This document shows, one piece after another, positions 6,286 through 13,122 of a stretch of 13,122 nt of DNA. Every line of letters begins with the position of its first letter. Within the stretch, counting starts at the first letter, position 1. The notes beneath the pieces were generated by a model, which did no database searches, had not been told where the DNA came from, and saw nothing but the letters and a program-made list of their open reading frames with translations. Where the stretch lies: assembly GCA_029007015.1 (NCBI GenBank), contig JAQXHB010000110.1, positions 1 to 13,122 of the forward strand, in the 5' to 3' direction. This stretch comes from Bacillota bacterium (lineage in GTDB: Bacteria; Bacillota; Clostridia; Oscillospirales; Acutalibacteraceae). Made by a program: the position numbers and the translations under genes.

Positions 6286-7177
6286 ATACGCCCAGAATAA
6301 CGATACCGACAACTGCCAGCGCAATCATCAAATAATGGCGCCATGACAGTTTCTCGCGCAGGAAAATGCGCCCCCACACGACCGATGCCAAGCAGTAGGC
6401 CGAAATAATCGGTGCAGCCATAGCCACATGTTCCTCGTCACCGATGGCGTAGATGTAGGCAAACTGACCGGCTGTCTCAAACAGAGCACCGACATATTTC
6501 GGGCCCTCACGCCGCGGCAGATAACGCTGTTTTTTGATAAATTTGACAAATATAAAGGCCGCGATACCGCAAACAAGGAAGGTCAGTTCGTATGCTACAT
6601 TGGCGACATCCTCATCCAGTGTCTCAAGCACCAGGCTGTCAGCAAAGGTGCCCAGCGCATCAAGCAGGCAGTAAAGCACCGGCAGAATTATTGCCAATGC
6701 GCTTTTTGTGTACTTGTAGTTGGAATTTTTCTGTCGAGCGATGCGCAGACTTTCGTCCTCCTTGGCCTCGACAAAACCGAGACCGATTACACCGGCGCAC
6801 ACAAGCGCGACAGCGATGTACTGCGGCACGGCAAGGCGACTGCCGGTGATGATGCACAACACAGCTACCAGAGCGCCTGACGAGTTGCATATCGGTGACG
6901 AAACCGACAGTTCGATGTACCTGAGCCCAAGATAGCCAAGCAGCATGGAGCCGATATATAGCAGTGATACAGGCAGATAGCGGAGCATTGCGTTAACGGT
7001 GATATCAACTCCGCCGATAAATATCTCGTATGCGGCGTGCAGTCCCATCACAACGCCGACGGCTGTAACCATCTTTAGGTGACTATATTTATCATCCTTT
7101 GAGGCACAGCCGATTTTTGAGAATAAGTCGGAGCCGCTCCAGCAAAGGAGGGCGGCAATTGCAAACCAAAACCACAT
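6275..7177 (-). CDS. EamA/DMT-superfamily transporter
   Basis: This 300-residue inner-membrane protein has about ten hydrophobic segments in two EamA-like halves. A charged cytoplasmic loop (about residues 138-160, EAKEDESLRIARQKNSNYKYTK) lies between them. The second half ends with the typical family pattern APIISAYCLASVVWGRIFLREKLSW followed by a last helix. Members move amino acids, purines, sugars or other metabolites out of or into the cell, and the substrate is not readable here. The ATG at 7177-7175 has a strong AAGGAGATG site 14 bases after the upstream PLP-enzyme stop. Location directly behind an amino-acid-type PLP enzyme suggests it handles that enzyme's substrate or product, which is inference. 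Confidence 0.9.
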   Translation of the reverse strand: MWFWFAIAALLCWSGSDLFSKIGCASKDDKYSHLKMVTAVGVVMGLHAAYEIFIGGVDITVNAMLRYLPVSLLYIGSMLLGYLGLRYIELSVSSPICNSSGALVAVLCIITGSRLAVPQYIAVALVCAGVIGLGFVEAKEDESLRIARQKNSNYKYTKSALAIILPVLYCLLDALGTFADSLVLETLDEDVANVAYELTFLVCGIAAFIFVKFIKKQRYLPRREGPKYVGALFETAGQFAYIYAIGDEEHVAMAAPIISAYCLASVVWGRIFLREKLSWRHYLMIALAVVGIVILGVYDV

Positions 7178-7191
7178 AATTTTACATCTCC

Positions 7192-8466
7192 TTATAATTT
7201 AACAAATTCGCCGTCCACCAGGCACTGCAATGACTTCATGATGCCGATTTTGGCATGATTCCATGTCAGTCCGCCCTGGAAGTAAATGGCGTATGGGTCG
7301 CGCATCGGTCCGTCGGCCGACAGTTCAATGGACGCGCCCTGAATAAACGAGCCGGCCGCCATTATTACATCGCAGTTGTATCCCGGCATGGCATAGGGCA
7401 CCGGCGTTACATAACTGTCGACCGGAGCCGCGCCCTGAATCCCCTTGCAAAACGCGACCATTTTCTCAGCCGAGCCAAGTTCGACCGACTGGATGATGTC
7501 GTAGCGAGGCTCGTGGCCGCTCGGTACCACATGAAAGCCCAGACGCTCATAGATATTGGCGGCGAAAATCGCTCCCTTGAGCGCACCTGCAACCACAGTC
7601 GGCGCCAAGAAAAAGCCCTCGTACAGCGACACCATCACATCCAAACTGGCGCCTACCTCCTGCCCCAAGCCGGGGGCGCTGAGTCGGCTGGCGCACCGCT
7701 CAATGCACTTTTTAGTGCCGCAGATGTATCCGCCGATGGGCGCCAGCCCGCCGCCAGGATTCTTAATCAGCGAGCCGACAGTCATATCGGCGCCTACATC
7801 CGACGGCTCAACCTTTTCAACAAACTCGCCGTAGCAGTTGTCAACCATGCAAATGATATCGCTTTTTATCGACTTTATAAACGCGATTAGTTCACCAATA
7901 CGCTCAACCGACAGCGTCGGCCGCATGGAGTAGCCCTTGGAGCGCTGTATGGTAACCAGTTTTGTGCGGTCATTGATAGCCGCCCGTATTCCGTCATAGT
8001 CGAAACTGCCGTCATCCAGCAGTTCAACCTCGTTATAGGTTACGCCGTATTCAGCCAGTGAGCATGGTGACGGGCGTATGCCGATAACCTCCTGCAATGT
8101 ATCGTAGGGTCGGCCGACCGGTGAGAGCAGTTCGTCACCCGGAAGTAAATTGGCCGACAAGGCCACCGCCAGCGCATGGGTGCCGCATGTAATCTGCGGC
8201 CTGACCAAGGCCGCCTCGGTGTGGAATGTGTCGGCGTAAACGGCCTCCAGCGTGTCACGGCCGATATCGTTGTAGCCGTAGCCGGTGGTACCCGACAGAC
8301 AGGCGGCGCTGACCTTATTTTTCTGCATTGCGGCCAACACCTTATACTGATTGTACTCGGCAATTTGGTCTATGGCGTCGAAACGGCCGCGCAGACCGTC
8401 GATGACATCACCGCAAAAGCCGGCAACAGTGCCGTCTATGCCGAAATTCTTATACATGTCATTCAT
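7192..8466 (-). CDS. PLP-dependent enzyme, methionine gamma-lyase/'aluminum resistance' family (YnbB-like)
   Basis: This 424-residue fold-type I PLP enzyme resembles the Firmicute family often called aluminum resistance protein or methionine gamma-lyase family protein (Pfam Met_gamma_lyase). Characteristic stretches include SGTTGYGYNDIGRDTLE (58-74), RPQITCGTHALA (89-100), MVDNCYGEF with D209 as the likely pyridine-nitrogen ligand, and SLIKNPGGG with K235 as the probable PLP lysine. The true reaction of this subfamily is poorly settled; C-S lyase chemistry on a sulfur amino acid is the usual guess. I place the start at the ATG at 8466, preceded by AGGGAG. A GTG at 8481 would consist of the ribosome binding site itself. 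The start overlaps the end of the AbrB gene by eight bases (ATGAATGA), so translation is coupled. Confidence 0.92.
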   Translation of the reverse strand: MNDMYKNFGIDGTVAGFCGDVIDGLRGRFDAIDQIAEYNQYKVLAAMQKNKVSAACLSGTTGYGYNDIGRDTLEAVYADTFHTEAALVRPQITCGTHALAVALSANLLPGDELLSPVGRPYDTLQEVIGIRPSPCSLAEYGVTYNEVELLDDGSFDYDGIRAAINDRTKLVTIQRSKGYSMRPTLSVERIGELIAFIKSIKSDIICMVDNCYGEFVEKVEPSDVGADMTVGSLIKNPGGGLAPIGGYICGTKKCIERCASRLSAPGLGQEVGASLDVMVSLYEGFFLAPTVVAGALKGAIFAANIYERLGFHVVPSGHEPRYDIIQSVELGSAEKMVAFCKGIQGAAPVDSYVTPVPYAMPGYNCDVIMAAGSFIQGASIELSADGPMRDPYAIYFQGGLTWNHAKIGIMKSLQCLVDGEFVKL

Positions 8467-8725
8467 TTTTATCTCCCTCACTTGAATTGAGAAGTATCTT
8501 CATCGCAACATCATGGATAACCTCCGGTTTGGTGACAATAATGCCATTGTCATCGTCACCAAGCACCAAAAGGGTATCGCCGGCGGTTATACCGAAAACA
8601 TCGCGTGCCTCTTTCGGTATAACAATCTGACCCTTTTCGCCCACCTTGACGGTGCCGAATATGTGTTTGCCCCCGGGCATGGCATATATGTGCTTTCCTC
8701 TGTTCATCTCATCACCGCCAGTCAT
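8459..8725 (-). CDS. AbrB/SpoVT-type DNA-binding transition regulator
   Basis: This small protein (88 residues from the first ATG) has a SpoVT-AbrB swapped-hairpin DNA-binding domain at about residues 24-68. The segment GTVKVGEKGQIVIPKEARDVFGITAGDTLLVLGD is diagnostic. The N-terminus has a short internal duplication, GKHIYAMPG then GKHIFG. Two starts are possible: ATG 8725 after TAGGAAAAG, or ATG 8707 after GGTGATGAG. Both leave the domain intact, and I report the longer. It leads a four-gene operon and probably controls it: a perfect palindrome covers the predicted transcription start. It is not orthologous by context to B. subtilis abrB or spoVT, and effects on sporulation genes nearby cannot be inferred. 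Confidence 0.9.
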   Translation of the reverse strand: MTGGDEMNRGKHIYAMPGGKHIFGTVKVGEKGQIVIPKEARDVFGITAGDTLLVLGDDDNGIIVTKPEVIHDVAMKILLNSSEGDKNE

Positions 8726-8729
8726 ACTT

Positions 8730-8745
8730 TTCCTACAAGTAGGAA
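8730..8745. promoter_or_regulatory. Palindromic operator at the abrB operon start
   Basis: The palindrome TTCCTAC-AA-GTAGGAA (seven-base arms, two-base centre) begins at the edge of the -10 box and covers the predicted start near 8738. Binding there would block transcription. The AbrB-type protein encoded directly downstream is the natural candidate ligand, so this is likely an autoregulatory site, although AbrB proteins often bind without a clear consensus. Confidence 0.7.
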
Positions 8746-8773
8746 TTATGACATATTTTTACACCAAAGTCAA
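8745..8773 (-). promoter_or_regulatory. Sigma-A promoter of the abrB-PLP enzyme-transporter-pseudouridine synthase operon
   Basis: On the minus strand there is TTGACT at 8773-8768, a 17-base spacer and CATAAT at 8750-8745, preceded by TGT as an extended -10. Transcription should start near 8738, about 13 bases before the first ATG of the AbrB gene, which means a very short leader if that ATG is used. Confidence 0.8.
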
Positions 8774-8807
8774 TAGCCACAACCCAAATTTCGGGCATAA
8801 TCGGTTA

Positions 8808-8854
8808 AATATATCAAAATAAGCATCGGCATACCGTTTGGTATGTCGGTGCTT
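8808..8854 (-). terminator. Intrinsic terminator of spoIIE
   Basis: A 15-bp stem with two G-U pairs (8821-8835 with 8840-8854, four-base loop) begins 16 bases after the spoIIE stop. On the minus strand it is followed by ATTTTGATATATTT. It separates spoIIE from the abrB operon transcribed in the same direction. Confidence 0.8.
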
Positions 8855-8870
8855 AAATTACGTGCCATTA

Positions 8871-11186
8871 TTATTTTCGCTCGCTTATCAGCATGACCAT
8901 CGCTGTGATGTCATCTTCATGGCCGTCGGTGCGGCGACGGCGCGCGTCTGCCACAATTCTGTCGGCCAACTGCTGTGCAGTGCCTATTCCCCAGTTATTG
9001 ACCAAATCGCACACCCAGTCGACGCCGTCAACCGACACGCCGTCGCTCATCATTACAACAATGTCACCGGCGGCAAGTCTTACCTCGGCACAGTCAAACC
9101 CCACTTCACGCAGTATCCCCACCGGCAGAGAGGAACTCTCGGCCTTGCCGACCCTTCTGCCGCGGCGAATGACCGTAGCGCACGCGCCGGCCTTATACAT
9201 GTTCAGTCGACCGGTATACAGGTCAAGACTGGCAATATCGACCGTCGCCAGCGATTCATCGGTCGATTTGAACAGCATGGCCGAGTTGATAATTTTGAGC
9301 GAACAGTCATAGCCGAAACCGGCCATCACCAGCCGCTTGAGCAGACCGGTCACCATGGCGCTGTCAACGGCGGCCCTGCCACCGGTGCCCATTCCGTCAC
9401 TGAGAAGTGCCACACCGTGACCGCGCCCGTCCTCGACATAGTCGCCGGTGTCGCCGCACATTTGCGACGGCGAACAGCAGTACTGACAAAAGCCGTACTC
9501 CACGCTGAGCGCCGGCCGCTCACTGAGGGTAATGAGGGTGTACTTTTCGGCCGCATTTATGCACGGCGGAGAAAAGTCTCTGCCGCATGCGACAGACAAC
9601 TCCTTGATCATCTCAATCTTGTTAATGCGTCTGCCGGCTGACCTGTCAAGGCGTATCTCGAGAGTCATTCGCTCGTAGCAGTCGACCGAACAGGCGACAT
9701 CGGCGGCTGTGTAGCCCATCTTTGCCAGCACGGTAGATACCGTTTCGGCCGTCTGTTCATCATATTTTTGACTGCGTTCAAATTCGACCGCCATCTCGCC
9801 CAGCATGTCCGACATGCCTATAAACTGGTCGGCCATGACCGAGCGCACCTCATCAATCCGCTGTTGAGCCATGCGGTGGTTGTCATAGTCCTTAAAATGG
9901 CGCTCAAGGCTGTTGCAAACGACATCGGCGCGTGAACATTCGCTCTTTTGATACAACTGCGGCAATTCATCTGATGAAGCACCGCCGCAAATTTGCTTGG
10001 TCAGGTCAATGAGTTGCGACAGTGTGGCGGCGCGTTCATTTTGCCAGCAATTGGCGCACAGAGGACAGTGCGAACATACTTCACGCTCAACCAAAGTGAA
10101 TATCTCCTCATATTTAGGTGTGTTAATCGAACTGAGCCGCTCTGCCACTCGGCCGACCGTTGCGGCCACATCACCAAGCGCGTCAGAAGCAAACCCGAGG
10201 CGCATTGAAACAGTTTTTCTCAGTCCGTCAAGCCGCGGCATCTCGGTCGGCGGCGCAAACAGTTCAGCCAGCCTGCCTGACAGTCGCTGCGGAGTCAGTA
10301 TAAATAACACCGATGCCGCCGCCATTTCGTACAGGGCCGGCAAAAACGCCGTTGGATCGGCGCGCAACAAAAATACCGACACCGACATTATCAGCGACAC
10401 CGCGCTGAATACCGGCCCAAACGATGCCGTCACCCCGCCGAGCAAGCCGCCGAGCGAATATGCTCCTGCCAAATACAGACGACCGCTGTCAGCCAGCGAC
10501 AGCACAAATCCAACAGAAATACCGGCAACAGCGCCGCCCGATTCGTGACCGAACTGTGCCGCATACAGCACAATCAGCGCGGCAAGAACTCCCGTCAGGT
10601 GCACGCCGGCAATGCTGATACCGCCCAAGGCGGTCAGCATCAAACCAATCATTATCACGGTTGACGCCATTTCCTGCTCTGTGGCGTGCTTGCCGTCGCC
10701 AATGTGGCTGATACAGTCGCAGGCGCGATGGACAAAATACGAGCCACAGGCGGCAAGTAGACATTCAATCAGCCAGCCCCAGCCGCCTTCTTTGACCAGT
10801 ACCGACGGCAGAGCGACACACGCGGCCGTGGCCAGCAATGCAATGAGCGGCGCAAATACCGATGATTTAACCAGCCGCATTTTCTGTGGCATAAGTTGCC
10901 TTATACCGACAACTGCCAGCACCGCCGCAATGTATCTGAATGACGACATACTGCCGAGCGGCATCAAATAACCGACTGCGGCGCCCACTCCGGCCGCGAT
11001 ACAGTATCGGCAGTTTATCCCAGCAACGAGCGATATGCCAAAGGGTATGTATCCGTCGAGCACACTCGCATGAGGCAGGATAAATCCGACTGCCAGTGCA
11101 ATTATTTGACCGATAAACGCCGATGCACCTTCGCTAAGTTGAAAATTACCGCTTCTGATTGCCTCGAGCTTGTCCTTCACTTTCAT
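8871..11186 (-). CDS. spoIIE: Stage II sporulation protein E (PP2C-type phosphatase)
   Basis: SpoIIE dephosphorylates the anti-anti-sigma factor SpoIIAA at the asymmetric septum, which releases sigma-F in the forespore. The protein (771 residues from this ATG; numbers below count from a TTG nine bases earlier) has an N-terminal block of about ten membrane helices (about 24-310). A central cytoplasmic region follows with the cysteine motif CSHCPLCANCW, typical of the family, and a coiled dimerisation segment. The C-terminal PP2C domain spans about 570-774 with metal-binding aspartates in LLSDGMGTGG (D600), MMSDGV (D718) and HEDDITAM (D761/D762). Length is close to the usual 780-830. The start is ambiguous: TTG 11195, ATG 11186, or GTG 11180, which alone has a well-spaced site (GGCGGTG). 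It is a single-gene unit between its own promoter and terminator. Confidence 0.95.
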   Translation of the reverse strand: MKVKDKLEAIRSGNFQLSEGASAFIGQIIALAVGFILPHASVLDGYIPFGISLVAGINCRYCIAAGVGAAVGYLMPLGSMSSFRYIAAVLAVVGIRQLMPQKMRLVKSSVFAPLIALLATAACVALPSVLVKEGGWGWLIECLLAACGSYFVHRACDCISHIGDGKHATEQEMASTVIMIGLMLTALGGISIAGVHLTGVLAALIVLYAAQFGHESGGAVAGISVGFVLSLADSGRLYLAGAYSLGGLLGGVTASFGPVFSAVSLIMSVSVFLLRADPTAFLPALYEMAAASVLFILTPQRLSGRLAELFAPPTEMPRLDGLRKTVSMRLGFASDALGDVAATVGRVAERLSSINTPKYEEIFTLVEREVCSHCPLCANCWQNERAATLSQLIDLTKQICGGASSDELPQLYQKSECSRADVVCNSLERHFKDYDNHRMAQQRIDEVRSVMADQFIGMSDMLGEMAVEFERSQKYDEQTAETVSTVLAKMGYTAADVACSVDCYERMTLEIRLDRSAGRRINKIEMIKELSVACGRDFSPPCINAAEKYTLITLSERPALSVEYGFCQYCCSPSQMCGDTGDYVEDGRGHGVALLSDGMGTGGRAAVDSAMVTGLLKRLVMAGFGYDCSLKIINSAMLFKSTDESLATVDIASLDLYTGRLNMYKAGACATVIRRGRRVGKAESSSLPVGILREVGFDCAEVRLAAGDIVVMMSDGVSVDGVDWVCDLVNNWGIGTAQQLADRIVADARRRRTDGHEDDITAMVMLISERK

Positions 11187-11209
11187 CACCGCCAATTGTT
11201 TTTAAAATC

Positions 11210-11243
11210 ATTATACCGCCGGCATACATCTGTTTTTTGTCAC
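11210..11243 (-). promoter_or_regulatory. spoIIE promoter with 22-bp spacing, Spo0A-type
   Basis: On the minus strand a perfect TATAAT (11215-11210) lies 22 bases after GTGACA (11243-11238); no -35 element sits at 17 bases. Overlong spacing of this kind is known from the Spo0A-dependent sigma-A promoters of B. subtilis spoIIG and spoIIE. A near 0A box, GGGCGAA (11252-11258, one mismatch to TGNCGAA), lies just upstream. The start would be near 11203, giving a very short leader. Confidence 0.6.
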
Positions 11244-11322
11244 AATAGGCAGGGCGAATAATGTAACATGATGCACAAATTACGGAAAGATGCTGGAGCA
11301 ATGAGGTTTTTAAAGGGATTTG

Positions 11323-11351
11323 TTGACTAAGAAACCGCAATGTGGTAAAAT
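11323..11351 (+). promoter_or_regulatory. Sigma-A promoter of trpS
   Basis: TTGACT at 11323-11328, a 17-base spacer and TAAAAT at 11346-11351, preceded by TGG as an extended -10. The predicted start is near 11358, about 28 bases before the GTG start. The leader is too short for a T-box, so this synthetase gene appears constitutive. Confidence 0.8.
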
Positions 11352-11385
11352 AGTGGTAAATATATTCGTTAATCAGGTGATTTTA

Positions 11386-12399
11386 GTGGAGAACAATCAA
11401 GTTAACAAAAAGCGCGTTTTCAGCGCAATTCAGCCAAGCGGCATGCTCACCCTCGGCAACTATCTCGGGGCACTCAAAAACTGGACAGCCATACAGAACG
11501 ATGACCGGTTCGACTGCCTTTATGCCGTTGCCGACCTGCACGCCATCACCGTCCGTCAGGAGCCGGCCAAACTGCGCGAACAAATACGCAGCACATTTGC
11601 TCTGCTTATCGCCATCGGTCTCGACCCCGACCGCAGTCCCATATTCCTTCAGTCGCATGTTCCCTATCATGCACAACTCGCATGGCTGCTCAATTGCTAC
11701 ACTCAGTTCGGTGAGTTGTCGCGCATGACCCAGTTCAAGGACAAATCGGCCAAGCACGCCGACAACATCAACGCCGGCCTATTCACCTACCCCACTCTCA
11801 TGGCGGCCGATATTTTGCTTTATCAATCCGACCTTGTCCCCATCGGGCAGGACCAAAAGCAGCACCTCGAACTGGCGCGCAACATTGCCGAGCGGTTTAA
11901 CGCTCTCTACTCGCCGACATTTGTGGTACCCGACCCTTACATTCCCAAAATCGGCGCGCGCGTAATGTCACTGCAAGACCCGTGCAAGAAGATGTCTAAG
12001 TCGGACGAAAATGTCAATGCATGGGTAGCCATACTTGACAAGCCCGAGGACATCATGCGCAAATTTAAGCGCGCCGTGACCGACAGTGAGGCGCGGGTAG
12101 TTTACGGTGACGGCAAGGACGGCATTAACAATTTGATGAGCATTTACTCGGCTGTTACCGGCATGACCATGGAGCAAATTGCCGCCGAATTTGACGGCAA
12201 GGGCTACGGCGACTTCAAAACCGCGGTGGGTGAAGCGGTGGTCGAACAACTGCGTCCGGTACGCGAGCGGTACGAGAGCATTATTAAAGAAAAAGACTAC
12301 CTTGAGCAACTCTACAAACAGGGCGCCGAGACGGCCAACCGAATTGCCGCAAAGACATTCTTTAAGGCAATGAAAAAAATCGGCTATGTCCTGCCTTAA
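11386..12399 (+). CDS. trpS: Tryptophanyl-tRNA synthetase
   Basis: This class Ic aminoacyl-tRNA synthetase charges tRNA-Trp with tryptophan in the cytoplasm. It has 337 residues, usual for bacterial TrpRS. The HIGH-equivalent motif is TLGN within PSGMLTLGNYLGA (17-29), and the KMSKS loop is exact at 202-206 (KKMSKSDEN). Other family stretches include LYAVADLHAIT and GELSRMTQFKDKSAK. I place the start at the GTG at 11386, because AGGTGA lies five bases upstream and the conserved protein begins shortly after it. A TTG at 11320 lies before the promoter -10 and is rejected. The gene is divergent from spoIIE and convergent with sigE. No T-box is present. Confidence 0.97.
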   Translation: MENNQVNKKRVFSAIQPSGMLTLGNYLGALKNWTAIQNDDRFDCLYAVADLHAITVRQEPAKLREQIRSTFALLIAIGLDPDRSPIFLQSHVPYHAQLAWLLNCYTQFGELSRMTQFKDKSAKHADNINAGLFTYPTLMAADILLYQSDLVPIGQDQKQHLELARNIAERFNALYSPTFVVPDPYIPKIGARVMSLQDPCKKMSKSDENVNAWVAILDKPEDIMRKFKRAVTDSEARVVYGDGKDGINNLMSIYSAVTGMTMEQIAAEFDGKGYGDFKTAVGEAVVEQLRPVRERYESIIKEKDYLEQLYKQGAETANRIAAKTFFKAMKKIGYVLP

Positions 12400-12415
12400 A
12401 CCCGATAATTTCTGC

Positions 12416-12450
12416 CCCCCGAAAGTGCCTAACTTTCGAGGGGACATTTT
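12416..12450 (+). terminator. Intrinsic terminator after trpS
   Basis: A stem of seven pairs (CGAAAGT with ACTTTCG) plus four C-G pairs, offset by one bulged A, encloses a five-base loop and is followed by ACATTTTATAT. It starts 17 bases after the trpS stop. The T-tract is modest. The same hairpin could slow transcription arriving from sigE, but no T-run follows in that direction. Confidence 0.75.
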
Positions 12451-12462
12451 ATATCTATTAGG

Positions 12463-13122
12463 TTAATTAAAACGGCTGGCCAACTGGCTGATAATACGCT
12501 TTTCCAATCGGGATATGTACGACTGAGATATACCAAGCAGGTCAGCCACCTCCTTTTGAGTATGTTCACTGCCGCCTCCGAGACCGAAACGCAAATTCAT
12601 TATCTGCTGCTCCCGCGGCGTCAGGTCGCTTATGAGCCGTGAGAGCGTGTTCAGTTCGTCCTCGTGCTCTATTCCGGCATTGACGGCATCGCTGTCTGAG
12701 CCGAGTATATCCGACAGCAGCAGTTCATTGCCGTCCCAGTCAATATTGAGCGGCTCGTCAATTGACATTTCGACCCTCTGCGACGAAACCTTGCGCAGAT
12801 GCATCAGTATCTCGTTTTCGATGCACCGCGAGGCATATGTGGCCAGTTTGATGTTTTTATCGGGCTTGAATGTGTTTACCGCCTTTATCAGCCCGATTGT
12901 ACCGATGGATATCATGTCCTCGACATTGGACGACTGTGAATCAAACTTTTTAGCGATATACACAACCAGCCGCAGGTTGTGGACTATCAGTTCCTCCTTG
13001 GCCGCACTGTCGCCGTCGGCATACCGCTTAACCAGTTGCTCCTCGCGCTGTCGGTCGAGCGGCGGCGGCAAGGTTTCAGGGCCGTTTATATAGTATATCG
13101 GCTCGGCAAATATACGCCTAAT
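12463..13122 (-). CDS. sigE: Sporulation sigma factor sigma-E precursor (5' end outside window)
   Basis: Sigma-E directs early mother-cell transcription during sporulation. Visible are 219 residues, open to the right edge; the start lies outside. The frame continues upstream of the TTG at 13071 with EPIYYINGPETLPPPL, matching the region around the SpoIIGA cleavage point in B. subtilis pro-sigma-E (VYYIGGSEALPPPL). Region 2 is nearly identical to sigma-E (NLRLVVYIAKKF, ISIGTIGLIKAVNTF, KLATYASRCIENEILMHLR). SIDEPLNIDWDGNELLLSDILG is a sigma-E signature that separates it from sigma-K. Region 4 ends with the helix-turn-helix TQKEVADLLGISQSYISRLEKRI. The usual downstream partner sigG is absent here: trpS lies next, in the opposite direction. 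Part of the pro-peptide and probably spoIIGA are beyond the edge. Confidence 0.95.
   Translation of the reverse strand: MRRIFAEPIYYINGPETLPPPLDRQREEQLVKRYADGDSAAKEELIVHNLRLVVYIAKKFDSQSSNVEDMISIGTIGLIKAVNTFKPDKNIKLATYASRCIENEILMHLRKVSSQRVEMSIDEPLNIDWDGNELLLSDILGSDSDAVNAGIEHEDELNTLSRLISDLTPREQQIMNLRFGLGGGSEHTQKEVADLLGISQSYISRLEKRIISQLASRFN

Noticed and set aside
7255..7890. A 211-codon open frame on the plus strand opposite the PLP enzyme gene
   Set aside because: The opposite strand encodes a clearly recognised full-length enzyme. This frame shows no family resemblance and has no promoter or ribosome binding site.
8838..9641. A 267-codon open frame on the plus strand opposite spoIIE
   Set aside because: It is antisense to the PP2C domain of spoIIE, lacks a recognisable domain and ribosome binding site, and arises from the GC-rich codon pattern of the real gene.
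11196..11385. T-box leader or tryptophan-responsive element before trpS
   Set aside because: The predicted start leaves only about 28 bases of leader, and no T-box sequence, specifier stem or terminator hairpin is visible.
12463..13071. Sigma-K or sigma-F/G assignment for the right-edge sigma factor, with start at TTG 13071
   Set aside because: The DEPLNIDWDGNELLLSD signature is that of sigma-E, and the frame continues upstream of the TTG through a recognisable pro-peptide cleavage region.

Overview
The window looks like chromosomal DNA of an endospore-forming Firmicute of class Clostridia, perhaps a gut member of the Oscillospirales/Ruminococcaceae (the family level is inference). It carries spoIIE and the gene for the sporulation sigma factor pro-sigma-E. 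Promoters are close to the vegetative sigma-A consensus, ribosome binding sites are of Gram-positive type, and base composition is moderate to high GC. It is densely coded: no gene-free stretch reaches 300 bases, and there is no rRNA, tRNA, insertion sequence, phage gene or CRISPR array.

Left region (1-3134, minus strand): a zinc-uptake operon read from right to left, zur-znuA-znuC-znuB, plus the start of a fifth, unidentified membrane-anchored protein that runs off the left edge. The genes overlap or nearly touch. The promoter (extended -10) is followed at once by a perfect 25-base palindrome with a TGAAAA-N3-TTTTCA core, a convincing Zur operator.

Middle-left (3156-5635, plus strand): a histidine-phosphatase-fold protein that has lost both catalytic histidines (RHG is RNG; the second His is Thr), so probably a pseudoenzyme. 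It is followed by a large lipoprotein with an SGNH/GDSL esterase domain, a BIG2 Ig-like domain and an unassigned beta-rich C-terminal domain, under a perfect-consensus promoter. An 18-bp hairpin serves as a terminator shared with the convergent operon.

Middle (5635-8773, minus strand): a four-gene operon encoding an AbrB-type regulator, a PLP enzyme of the methionine gamma-lyase/'aluminum resistance' family, a ten-TM EamA/DMT transporter and an RluA-family pseudouridine synthase. The genes are tightly packed, and a perfect palindrome covers the predicted transcription start, which suggests autoregulation by the AbrB protein.

Right region (8808-13122): spoIIE (minus), trpS (plus, divergent from spoIIE) and the 5'-truncated sigE (minus, convergent with trpS). 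SpoIIE activates sigma-F in the forespore and pro-sigma-E is processed in the mother cell, so two key compartment regulators lie within 2 kb of each other, separated by a housekeeping tRNA synthetase. The spoIIE promoter has a consensus -10 with a -35-like element 22 bp upstream, the unusual spacing known from Spo0A-activated spoIIG and spoIIE promoters.

No wholly new system is obvious. The best leads are the doubly inactivated phosphatase-fold protein, the AbrB/PLP enzyme/transporter operon and the uncharacterised C-terminal domain of the SGNH lipoprotein.
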